64,000 nucleotides of DNA from Halobacteriales archaeon QS_6_64_34. Its GTDB lineage: Archaea; Halobacteriota; Halobacteria; Halobacteriales; Haloarculaceae. The notes below the pieces were generated by a model. That model did no database searches, had not been told where the DNA came from, and saw nothing but the letters and a program-made list of their open reading frames with translations. A program made the translations under genes and the position numbers. Shown in pieces: positions 18,101 to 25,278 of this stretch (the first letter of the stretch is position 1; the number at the start of each line of letters is the position of its first letter). Location: positions 254,154 through 318,153 of the forward strand of contig PXRT01000013.1 in the NCBI GenBank assembly GCA_003020925.1, given 5' to 3'.

Positions 18101-19001
18101 GATAAATGTGAATGCAAGCACTGCAGCGGCGACTGGGGTCGATATCGACGGTGACGATACCAGCGAACACTCGAATGTCCACCTCGGCGAGCGCCACTGG
18201 GGAACGGACCCCAACGATGGTAACGACGTTCCAGACCGGAGCCTCAGTATCGAAGTCGACTATCTTGAGGGTCATAACCCAGAAACGATGACAATCGGAA
18301 GCGAAGATGTGCTTGCGGTGACCCGCGAAAACTACCAGTTGTACGGGATCACATTAGAGTTTACACTGGACGAACAGCTCACACCTACGGAGCTACAAAA
18401 CATTTGCCGGGGATACAATAATCCCAGTCCAGCAGTAGACAGTCGAAACTGCATTGAGCCATCGAGTTTCAACGTCTGGGAAACGGATTTAGTCGAGAAC
18501 GAGTATCATCAAAACGACGAGTCAATGCACCTGTTCTTTGCCAACACCTACGGTGAAGACGAGCCCCAATACACCCCACATGATACGCTCGGTCAGATTC
18601 CCGAAGGCGTCCGCGGGATGGAAGGCCATACGGGATCACCAACGCAGGTTCTGTTCATCGAAGAGGGCTTTGGAACTCCACACGGAGCGGTTATGTTCGA
18701 TGATAGCATCACTGGGGACCGCAACACACATCGAGTTCTGATGGAGGAACTCGGCCATGGGTTGGGTGCGGGCTATGCCGACGACCAAGCGTTCCAAGTG
18801 GGTGAGTGTTACAGCGGCGGGACGTGTTACGGGCCTGGGCCTGGAAGCGACCAGACGCCGGAAGCAGTTAGCGGAAGCACATTTGGCGGATGGTCTGTAA
18901 TGGCAGAACGACCAGAGTTGTTCGGTCTGGATCGTACAGCATTCAGTATCGAAGAGCTGACGACTCTCGATTTCGAGGACATTCCTTCGGTAGAGGATTA
19001 A
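15141..19001 (+). CDS. Large thrombospondin type 3 repeat protein with a zincin-like C-terminus, apparently 5'-truncated
   Basis: 1286 residues from the first ATG in frame. Residues 190-380 and 660-960 hold two blocks of TSP3/calcium-binding repeats (pattern DTDGDGLTDGEE, DSDGDGLDDDVE). Between them are beta-rich regions with N-glycosylation-type NxS/T sites. Residues about 1080-1286 form a Cys-containing C-terminal domain with EELGHGLGAGYADD (1202-1215), which looks like a metzincin HExxHxxG site in which the first His is Glu. Such proteins are normally exported, yet no signal peptide is present and the frame continues upstream without a start, so the N-terminus is probably lost. GC content is lower than in the flanks. 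Confidence 0.75.
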   Translation: MDDDGETDEPDADNSTNSNTSMADGESGAIQVTIDQTVDPVQTENETLMYPISGNISMNPPPELLGNVTITINGNRTVTTQPQTAGVSSGENISYGTIVNLTERVNTIDVRVGLAPGNSSEGQAQNNGSGNDEGQPQNDNAGGNEGQPQNDNAAENEGRAQSDTASENEHNSTDTTGSEASATLYLDGDGLPAADEQQVIGTDPLDFDSDSNATESDEADNGTIDGREDFDGDGLGTLQERELGTDPLNADTDGDGLTDGEEYILTETDPLVLDSDDDGTPDASEDPDGDSLTHTAELANGTDPLYADIDNDGLDDTAELDNETDPFVFDTDSDGLSDGTELTASFGTDPTDPDTDGDGIEDGNETFTTETENESLGVNIELTGQGNLASNSTVEPATHARFTAERAPNESLVGSPVYVDVGGNLSEATVTATYNESAISSNESSVTLYRFNETTGAYHRLPSTVDPQNNTVSANTSHFSTIVPFDSVQAIDTATQQAQLSQPSFDGQNQAFEFDTTEAITTDSGNSTTVNGATWTCRNDPRDDGYSDSPVVGVCEFRNGSAYVEEETNRMRYLEHTLTLPGGSSDTDVFIEANLTAHIEAAWSNAAITMVLEDENGQEYDIFRLEQDYGSDTREVSVNPRVNIESANTTIDSDGDGISDSWEENGIPLANTTRTVQPDPNDNDTDSDGVPDGEEVDMDTYLGDQNLSDADVIHFPGYAWSSDPVSSDTDGDGLSDSEEVEGWDIVVNNTSSRSGEPYQWAGIEDVIVDGTIHVTSDPLAVDSDGDGLDDDVEIEETHTDPEANTTYEITEDHEELLANLDSGLREEITGSTRLPELNDATDDSDFITVGGAIATSQVTFEAMDGNIRTDTWLSNEDELDNGTDPWDPDTDDDGLTDGWEVSGSIEYNTAVGTSWITEDDDFASTSPTDPDSDGDGVWDRWVGVYGVGYSDSVVLYREHLQDDDGNGAPSGIQGEEERVDEQTGVHPINVNASTAAATGVDIDGDDTSEHSNVHLGERHWGTDPNDGNDVPDRSLSIEVDYLEGHNPETMTIGSEDVLAVTRENYQLYGITLEFTLDEQLTPTELQNICRGYNNPSPAVDSRNCIEPSSFNVWETDLVENEYHQNDESMHLFFANTYGEDEPQYTPHDTLGQIPEGVRGMEGHTGSPTQVLFIEEGFGTPHGAVMFDDSITGDRNTHRVLMEELGHGLGAGYADDQAFQVGECYSGGTCYGPGPGSDQTPEAVSGSTFGGWSVMAERPELFGLDRTAFSIEELTTLDFEDIPSVED
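18768..18866 (+). repeat. 99-bp segment of the C-terminal domain, duplicated at 19502-19600
   Basis: This stretch encodes AGYADDQAFQVGECYSGGTC and the residues up to DQTPEA. The downstream copy differs at five of 99 positions and keeps the same reading frame. Confidence 0.9.
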
Positions 19002-19002
19002 T

Positions 19003-19470
19003 ATGTTCAGCCGCCGAACAATATTGAGATGGATGGTACTTCCCAGTGTATCCGTATTTAGCGGCTGTTATTACGGACCAGCAGGACGGTCACTGAGCAT
19101 GAAAAATTTACAGCGCCCTGTGGAGTCTGATAATCAGATAAGTATCGAAATGGAAGTCACGGCAACCGCGCCGGATATCGAAAATTCGGCAGCACGATTC
19201 CAAGAGGTGAGTGTTGTAGGGTATACCACTGAAAGAGAGATTGTTTGTCAGCATCAAATCGGAGGTGTTGCTATCGGTGAAAGTTCCGATGTAACGCTCC
19301 GTTGCGCTACCCGGCCGGAGTATTTGACCCTTAGTATTAGCGAGGCAGGCTGTGAATACAATACTGTGATTTCAGTAGCGCGGGTAAATGAACCCGGAAG
19401 CGAATCCCCGTATACAGCACTGGACGACAAACACTGCGACGATCCGGAGCTTCCCGTTCCGGATGAGTAG
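19003..19470 (+). CDS. Tat-type lipoprotein, function unknown
   Basis: 155 residues. The N-terminus MFSRRTILRWMVLPSVSVF has a twin-arginine-like signal, followed by the lipobox FSGC with Cys22 as the lipidated residue. This is the usual way haloarchaea export and anchor lipoproteins. The mature part is about 130 residues of beta-rich sequence with four further Cys residues. It starts one base after the stop of the TSP3-repeat protein, so the two are cotranscribed. It could be a partner, anchor or immunity-like protein for that neighbour; this is inference. No family is recognised. Confidence 0.7.
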   Translation: MFSRRTILRWMVLPSVSVFSGCYYGPAGRSLSMKNLQRPVESDNQISIEMEVTATAPDIENSAARFQEVSVVGYTTEREIVCQHQIGGVAIGESSDVTLRCATRPEYLTLSISEAGCEYNTVISVARVNEPGSESPYTALDDKHCDDPELPVPDE

Positions 19471-19633
19471 CATCTATGTCAGAAGCCGACCAGAGATTGG
19501 AGCGGGTTACGCCGACGACCAAGCGGTCCAAGTGGGTGAGTGTTACAGCGGCGGGACGTGCTACGGGCCTGAGCCTGGAAGCGACCAGACGCCGGAAGCA
19601 ATTGATGAGAATCCTGGGGAAGGTGGCCTGTAA
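19464..19633 (+). pseudogene. Remnant of a second TSP3-protein C-terminus
   Basis: An open frame from the ATG at 19464 reads MSSIYVRSRPEI and then AGYADDQAVQVGECYSGGTC through DQTPEA, identical in 31 of 33 residues to the C-terminal domain upstream, then diverges to DENPGEGGL and stops. It lacks the zincin-like motif and everything before it. I read it as a fragment of a deleted paralogue rather than a functional gene. Confidence 0.65.
19502..19600 (+). repeat. Second copy of the 99-bp tail segment
   Basis: Matches 18768-18866 at 94 of 99 positions. The changes include two amino acid replacements (Phe to Val and Gly to Glu). Confidence 0.9.
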
Positions 19634-19937
19634 TGGGTGATGCAGAGAATTCACTCACCGCTCGCTTCGCTCGCGGTTCGTTCATTCTCTCGATAGCGAC
19701 CGTTCGGGATGTGTCGCTCGCGCTCTGTCGGGCCATCCGGCCCGCCGCCGCGCTCGCTTGTGTTTCTGCCAGTACAGAGGGACGCGCCGTGGCGCGGCCC
19801 GAACGACACGGAACCAGACGGTGCGGTAACTGCGAGCGACCGACGGGAGCGAGCAGTTTGCAGATACACTGAATAGGCAATCCGTCCCTGACAGCGCTGA
19901 AACAAACCTGTTATAAACTGTCCGCTGACGCCCCAGG
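19634..19937. other. Palindrome-rich gap at the right edge of the island
   Basis: No credible gene is present. The stretch contains the palindrome CGCTCGCTTCGCTCGCG-like sequence near 19660-19675 and other GC-rich dyads such as GGGCCATCCGGCCC (19729-19743). These resemble the palindromes in the 61440-61560 repeat and look like accumulated repeat debris between the island and rad50. Confidence 0.5.
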
Positions 19938-22619
19938 CTAGTCCGCGAGTTCGGCGACCGTCTCCTCGATGCGCTCGACCCTGGAGACGTGCGAGCGATT
20001 CGAGGTCGCGGACTTCTCGACCCGGACGAGGTCGTCGGCCGCGCCGACGAGTTCCTCGTCGTGACTGACGACGAGAATCTGGGCGACCCCCACCTCGTCT
20101 CGCATGTAGGCGATGAGGTCCAGTAACTGCGTGACGTGGCCCGAGTCCAGGAACACCGTCGGCTCGTCGAGGATGAGCGGCGGCATCGGCGCGGCCCCCT
20201 CGATGCCCTCCGCCAGCAGCCGGTAGATGGCACAGCGCAGGCTGAGGTTGAACAGCGCCCGCTCCCCGCCCGAGAGCTGTTCTGGTTCGAGCGGGTCGCC
20301 GTCTTTCTGGTACACCGTCAGCTGGTACTCCCCGTCCAGTTCGATGTGGGAGTAGGAATCGTTCTGGTACACCAGCGAGAACGTCTCGTTCAACATCCGT
20401 TCGAGCGTCTCGACGTTGCGCTGGCGCAGTTCGGCCCGAAGCGAGCCGTACATCTCCTGGAGCTGCTCGCTCTCTTCGTACAGCGCGTCCAGTGTCGACA
20501 CCGTCTCGGCCAGGTCCTCGCGGCGCTCACGGAGTGTCTCCAGTTCTTCGAGTTCGTTCGTCACACCGCCGATAGCTGACTGCGTTTTGTCGCGCTGCTC
20601 GCGCAGGTCCTCGAGTTTCGCGCCCGCTTTCTCGACGTACGCCGACGCTCGCTGTTTCTCCTCGCGGGCCTCCTCGATGCGGTCCTCGTCGACCTGGTCG
20701 GCGAGTTCGCGCTTGCGGTCGCGCTTCTCCGCGAGCCGCTCGCGTCGCTGGTCGTTCATCTCGGCCTGCTGACTGCGCTTCTCGCGCAGCCGCTCGATGT
20801 CGTCCTCGCGGTCCCCGATGTCGTCGAGCAGTGTCTCGATTCGCTCCAGTCGCTGTATCGACCGCTTGACCTCCTGATGGTCCTGATTGCACTCGCCGAT
20901 GACTGAGCGCGCCTCCGCCGCTCGCTGCTTGGCTTCACTGGCAGCCTCGCGTTTCGCCTCGGCCTGTGCGTCGAGTTCCACAGCGTCTTCGCGCAGCTCC
21001 TCGACGCGCGCTTCGTCGGCGTCCAGCCCGGATTCTTTCTCCTCGATGAGCTGGACGACGTTCGCCCGGTCCGATTCGAGCGTGTCGAGCCGGTCGGCGG
21101 CCGCGGCCAGTGACTCGGCCCGTTCCAGGTCGCTCTCGAGCGTCTCGACCCGCTCGCGGGCCGTCCCGAGGTCGTCCTCCAGGTCGGCGACCCGCTCGCG
21201 GTCGTCCTCGATAGAGTCGACGTGTGGGGACTCGGCCACGTCCTGCCCGCATTCCGGACATTTCCCCTCCTCGAGCAGCGCCTCGGCCTCCCTGAGTGAA
21301 TCGCGCTCGCTCTCCAGTTTGGTCGCCAGTTCCGTCACCTGCTGGCGGGCCGTCTCGAGGTCCGAAGCGACCGAGTCGCGGTGGTCCGCTGCGCCCTCGC
21401 GGTCGATGTCGCCCGTCGCGAAGCGTGCTTCGAGCGTCTCGACCTGCTCGTCGATGTCGGCGAGTTTCTCCCGGCGCTCGGCCACGGTCTCGCGGACGTC
21501 GTCCAGCTCCGATTCGAGCGCGTCGGCCTCCTCGCGCTTGGTTTCGGCCCGAGAGGCGAGGTCCTCGGCCGCCGCTTTGAGGGACTCGGCCTCGCTGTTG
21601 TGTTTCTGGGCCTCGACTTTCCGGCGCTCGATACGCGAGCGGAGGTCCTCGGCGCCGTCCTCCAGGTCCTCGATGCGGGCCGCAACGCGGTCCGGGTCGG
21701 CGTCGTCGAGGTCGGTCTCGGCGAGGGTGTCGTCGAGTTCGCCCCGTAGCTCCCCGCGTTCGCTCTTCAGCGCCGAGATGCGCTCTTTGAGCTGCTCGCG
21801 CTCGCGCTCGGTCTCCGTAATCTCGCTTTCGAGGTCGTCGATATCGCCGGTCAGCTCCGACAGCTGCTCGCGGCGCTTCTCGTACTCCTCTAACACGGCC
21901 GTCGCCTGCTCCAGGGTCTCGCTGGCCGTCTCGCGCTGGTTCTCGATGTGCTCGATTTCCGCGGTCGTCTCGGAGAGTTCGGTCTCCAGGGCGTTCAGGC
22001 GCTCGTGGAGGCCCTTCTCCTCCTTTTCGTCTATCTGGTCGTCGACCTGGTCGAGGCGGCTCTGTTTGTCGTCGCGCACGCGCTTGACGCCCACTCGGGC
22101 GTCGCTGGCCCGCTCGCGGTACTCCTCTAGCTTGCCCAACTGGAGGAGGTCGTCGAGCATGTCCTGGCGGTCGCTCGCCGAGGCGTTGATGAGCTTGTTC
22201 ACCTCGCCCTGGCGGACGTAGGCGCAGTTGACGAACGCCTCGCTGTCCATACGCAGCAGTTCGGTGACTCGCCGGCGGACCGCCCGCGCTCCCTCGAATG
22301 TGCCCTCCGGTGTCTCCAGAACACATTTGGCCGTCGTCGCGCGGTCGCCGGTGTTGCGCACCCGACGGGTCAGGCGGTACTCCCCGCCCGCGTGGGCGAA
22401 CCACAGTTCGACGGTGCAGTCGTCGGCGCCGATAGTGACCACGTCCTCTAGATTCTCGTCGATGGCCTTCGAGCCGTACAGCGCGAAGAAACAGGCTTCG
22501 AGCAACGAGGACTTCCCGCTGCCGTTGAGCCCGTGAATGACCGTCACGCCGGGGTCGAAGGTGAGGTCGGCGTTCTCGTAACATTTGAAATTCTCCATCG
22601 CGATTCGCTGGAACCGCAT
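19938..22619 (-). CDS. rad50: DNA double-strand break repair ATPase Rad50
   Basis: 893 residues, starting MRFQRIAMENFKCY at the ATG at 22619. Walker A is GLNGSGKSSLLEA (near residue 33). Long acidic coiled coils run from about 180 to 740, with the zinc hook CPEC at residues 454-457 at their apex, where two Rad50 molecules join through Zn2+. The C-terminal lobe has the signature LSGGERALFNLSLR and Walker B PPLILDEPTVFLD. Rad50 works with Mre11 in break processing. It begins 10 bases after the mre11 stop and is the last gene of the operon. Confidence 0.97.
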   Translation of the reverse strand: MRFQRIAMENFKCYENADLTFDPGVTVIHGLNGSGKSSLLEACFFALYGSKAIDENLEDVVTIGADDCTVELWFAHAGGEYRLTRRVRNTGDRATTAKCVLETPEGTFEGARAVRRRVTELLRMDSEAFVNCAYVRQGEVNKLINASASDRQDMLDDLLQLGKLEEYRERASDARVGVKRVRDDKQSRLDQVDDQIDEKEEKGLHERLNALETELSETTAEIEHIENQRETASETLEQATAVLEEYEKRREQLSELTGDIDDLESEITETEREREQLKERISALKSERGELRGELDDTLAETDLDDADPDRVAARIEDLEDGAEDLRSRIERRKVEAQKHNSEAESLKAAAEDLASRAETKREEADALESELDDVRETVAERREKLADIDEQVETLEARFATGDIDREGAADHRDSVASDLETARQQVTELATKLESERDSLREAEALLEEGKCPECGQDVAESPHVDSIEDDRERVADLEDDLGTARERVETLESDLERAESLAAAADRLDTLESDRANVVQLIEEKESGLDADEARVEELREDAVELDAQAEAKREAASEAKQRAAEARSVIGECNQDHQEVKRSIQRLERIETLLDDIGDREDDIERLREKRSQQAEMNDQRRERLAEKRDRKRELADQVDEDRIEEAREEKQRASAYVEKAGAKLEDLREQRDKTQSAIGGVTNELEELETLRERREDLAETVSTLDALYEESEQLQEMYGSLRAELRQRNVETLERMLNETFSLVYQNDSYSHIELDGEYQLTVYQKDGDPLEPEQLSGGERALFNLSLRCAIYRLLAEGIEGAAPMPPLILDEPTVFLDSGHVTQLLDLIAYMRDEVGVAQILVVSHDEELVGAADDLVRVEKSATSNRSHVSRVERIEETVAELAD

Positions 22620-22629
22620 CAGCGACACC

Positions 22630-23793
22630 TCACAGGAACTCCTCCAGGGACTGGTCTTTGCCGTCATCCGCCGTCGACCCGGCGCTATCCAGCGCCTCGG
22701 GGTCGTCCTCGACCAGTTCTCGCACCCGGTCCTCGACCGTCTCGGCGACGTTGGCGTCGGCGACTTTCGAAGCTCTAACCGTCTCGTCGATGTCGCGGGC
22801 GGCCCCGCTCAGTCCGAGTTCCCGTACGCGTTCGGCGACGGCGTCGTCCGGGTCGGCAAAGCTCACGCTCGTCTTGCGCTCGTCGGCGGCCAGTTCCCGG
22901 TGGTCGGTGACGCGGGCGACGAGTGCTCCCCGGTCGAGGGCGAACTCCTCGATGCTCGCCGGGGCGATAGGCTCGCCGTCGCCGTCGACGCTCACGATGA
23001 CGACGGCGTCCGCGAGGTCGTACTGGCCGACCTGGCTGTGGACCCGCTCGATTCCCTCCTCGGCGTCGAGTTCCACGTCCACGAAGACGAACTCGCGCGT
23101 GTCGAGACCGCGCCGGGTAATCTGGACGTCGTCGTCGAAGCTGACGATATTGTAGCCGCGGTCCTCGCGCTCACTGGCGCTGGCTCGTTCAGTAGACCCA
23201 CAGTAGGTGACCCACGCCCCGTCGACCTGTTGTTTGCCCGGCTTGTGGTTGTCCCCCAGTAGCAGGGCATCAACGTCGACGGACGATTTCTCGAGCACCT
23301 CGCTTGCCTCCCAGTCGCCGTAGTCAAAGGGCTGGAAGAGGCCGTGCGTGACGAGCGCGGCGTGGGCGGCGTCGTGGGGAGCAAAGTCGTAGCCGAAGTC
23401 ATCGCGCTTCGAGCGCGGGATGAAATCCAGGCCATAGAACGCGGTGTCACCCACGACGGTCGGTTCGTGGTCGAGGCGCGTCGCAAGCCCCAGCGACGCG
23501 TAGAGGTCGAGCCACTGGGCGTCGCGTTTGGCCTCGTGGTTGCCCACGACGGCCAGAAACGGGATGTCGGCGTCAGCGAGCTCTTCGAGGACCTCGAGCG
23601 TGCCCATGATATCCGACAGCGTCGGCCGACGGTCGTGGAACAGGTCCCCGGCGTGGACCACCGCCGCCACGTCGTCGTCGATGGCGTCCCGAACGACGGT
23701 CCGGAACGCCGCGAGGAAGTCCTGCCGGCGCTCGGGCACGTGGTACTGCTGGTACCCGATGTGGGTATCGCCGGTGTGTATCACCCGTGTCAT
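22630..23793 (-). CDS. mre11: DNA double-strand break repair nuclease Mre11
   Basis: 387 residues from the ATG at 23793 (MTRVIHTGDTHIGYQQY). The phosphoesterase motifs GDTHIG, HAGDLFHDRRP, GNHEA and THGLFQPF are all present; these bind two Mn2+ ions and carry the 3'-5' exonuclease and endonuclease activities. The C-terminal part (about 260-387) is a capping and Rad50-binding region ending in an acidic tail. The gene precedes rad50 in the same operon, giving the Mre11-Rad50 complex. Confidence 0.96.
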   Translation of the reverse strand: MTRVIHTGDTHIGYQQYHVPERRQDFLAAFRTVVRDAIDDDVAAVVHAGDLFHDRRPTLSDIMGTLEVLEELADADIPFLAVVGNHEAKRDAQWLDLYASLGLATRLDHEPTVVGDTAFYGLDFIPRSKRDDFGYDFAPHDAAHAALVTHGLFQPFDYGDWEASEVLEKSSVDVDALLLGDNHKPGKQQVDGAWVTYCGSTERASASEREDRGYNIVSFDDDVQITRRGLDTREFVFVDVELDAEEGIERVHSQVGQYDLADAVVIVSVDGDGEPIAPASIEEFALDRGALVARVTDHRELAADERKTSVSFADPDDAVAERVRELGLSGAARDIDETVRASKVADANVAETVEDRVRELVEDDPEALDSAGSTADDGKDQSLEEFL

Positions 23794-23854
23794 CTGTGCG
23801 GGCGTAAGCCAGCCGCTCCTAAAGCCGTGTCGCCACCGGGGTGAAAGTGATACG

Positions 23855-24271
23855 TCACTCTTCGATGGGCCCCTCAGCCGCAGTCCGGTACCGCTCGAAG
23901 GTCGCAAGCGCCTCGCGGCCGTCGGCGGCCAGCCCGCTGACCTCGCGTTCGGCCCGTTCGACCGCCCGCTTTAGCCCGTCGAGGCCCACCGACTCGACGA
24001 ACGCGGCGGCCGCCTCGATATCGTCGGTTGCGGCGACAGCGCGTTCGATGACCCGCCGGTACTCGACCGCCACGTCGTCCTGTCCGGGGCTCGCCCGGCC
24101 GACTGTTCCGTCGGCACCCCACTCGAACGGCCCGTCGGATACGTCCCCGCAATAGTCGAGACCCCCCTGCTCACGGGCCGATTCGCTCCCCGTGCGCCGG
24201 TCCGCTGGCCCCTCGCGCTCGGGGTCGGCCAGCGCCGCCAGCGCCGCTTTCGCCTGTTCGTGCTCGGTCAC
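23855..24271 (-). CDS. Conserved haloarchaeal protein upstream of mre11
   Basis: 138 residues: an N-terminal acidic helix (EHEQAKAALAALADPERE), a Cys- and Gly-containing middle (GLDYCGDVSDGPFEWG) and a helical C-terminus (AVEYRRVIERAVAATDDIEA, RAVERAEREVSGLAADG). I do not recognise a domain with a known activity. It lies 61 bases upstream of mre11 on the same strand, so it may be the first gene of the mre11-rad50 operon and linked to repair. Confidence 0.65.
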   Translation of the reverse strand: MTEHEQAKAALAALADPEREGPADRRTGSESAREQGGLDYCGDVSDGPFEWGADGTVGRASPGQDDVAVEYRRVIERAVAATDDIEAAAAFVESVGLDGLKRAVERAEREVSGLAADGREALATFERYRTAAEGPIEE

Positions 24272-24346
24272 AGGCTCGGTGGTCCCGCCAACGCATAAGA
24301 ACCCTCGGCCGAGGGTTCAAATACCGGAACGGGAACACGGCCGTCT

Positions 24347-24817
24347 ATGAGCGACGTGGAGACACTCGAAGAACGGGTCGCGACGGTCGAACGAGCCGTC
24401 ACCGACGGCGACCACGGGTTCCCGGCCGTGGACGACCTCGCGGAACTGACCGAGCGTGTCGAGAGCCTCGAAAACCAGGTTGCCGGGTTGCAGGACAGCG
24501 CCGACGAACTCGAGGCCGCCACACAGGCGCTGCGGGGGTACGTCGGTAACGTCCGCTCGGTCAACGAGCGCGTCGAGGGGCGGGCCGACGCGGCGCTGGC
24601 GGCCACCGAGCGGCTGGAACGACGCCTCGACGGGGTGGAGCGGGCCACCGACGGAGAGCGAAACGCCGCCGAGAGCCGCGCCAACGGCAGGACACCGGCG
24701 GGGCTGTCCGGGGTCGAAATGGATGGCACAGCGCAGGCAAACGGCGAGGAATCGGGGGAGACGACGACCGATTCGAGCGAGCCCGGCGTCCTCGCACAGA
24801 TACGGTCCCTGCTGTGA
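24347..24817 (+). CDS. Coiled-coil protein, first gene of the pilus-like operon
   Basis: 156 residues. Residues 1-105 are heptad-like coiled coil (ETLEERVATVERAV, LTERVESLENQVAGLQDSAD, ERLERRLDGVER), the rest is a flexible tail rich in Gly, Ser and Thr. There is no membrane segment. Its stop overlaps the GTG start of the next gene (GTGA). A haloarchaeal family of this type accompanies PilB/PilC-like genes; the DUF7310 name is from memory. It could be a cytoplasmic assembly factor. Confidence 0.65.
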   Translation: MSDVETLEERVATVERAVTDGDHGFPAVDDLAELTERVESLENQVAGLQDSADELEAATQALRGYVGNVRSVNERVEGRADAALAATERLERRLDGVERATDGERNAAESRANGRTPAGLSGVEMDGTAQANGEESGETTTDSSEPGVLAQIRSLL

Positions 24818-25278
24818 TAGTCCGCGTCGTCCTGGCGGTGGTGTTGACCGCCGCGCTGCTGGCTGTCGCCACCCCGGCGATGGCCGACGCCGGTGCCACG
24901 CGGGCCGACAGTGCGATGGACCGCCAGCTCACTGCGCTTTCGGCCGACCTCGGGACGATGGTCGAGACGGACGACCCGACGGCTGGCCCGGGCGCCCGTC
25001 ACGTCGCCGAACTCAGGTTGCCGGGTCGGTCGCTGACAAGCGCCGCCGTCACCGAGCTTCGCTTTATCACCCGCGAGGGGGTCGCACTGGCCGCCTGGCG
25101 GGTCGGCGACGACGCCAGGAGCCACACGCGTCTCGCCGGCGTCCCCGTCCGTACCGTCGGTGGCGGGCCGCTGACCATCCGCGAGCCCGGCAGTCACCGA
25201 CTCGTGTTCGAACTGCGGTCCGAGAGCGGGGAGCCGGTGTTGACAGTGAAACGGCTGGGCGGTGAGCGCGATGCGTGA
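24814..25278 (+). CDS. Exported protein of the pilus-like operon
   Basis: 154 residues starting at GTG with a hydrophobic segment VLAVVLTAALLAVATPAMAD that looks like a Sec signal peptide cleaved after ...AMA. The mature part (MDRQLTALSADLGTMVETDD, ELRLPGRSLTSAAVTELRFI) resembles the extracytoplasmic part of haloarchaeal pilus-associated proteins. It overlaps both neighbours, by four bases upstream and eight downstream, so it is tightly coupled. Exact role unknown. Confidence 0.65.
   Translation: MIVRVVLAVVLTAALLAVATPAMADAGATRADSAMDRQLTALSADLGTMVETDDPTAGPGARHVAELRLPGRSLTSAAVTELRFITREGVALAAWRVGDDARSHTRLAGVPVRTVGGGPLTIREPGSHRLVFELRSESGEPVLTVKRLGGERDA

Noticed and set aside
15141..19001. TSP3 protein as an active metzincin protease
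   Set aside because: The motif has Glu instead of the first zinc His and no third His at the expected position, so I describe it only as zincin-like.
19634..19880. 79-codon plus-strand frame after the tail fragment
   Set aside because: It overlaps palindromic debris, is rich in Arg and Ala as expected by chance, and has no start signal.
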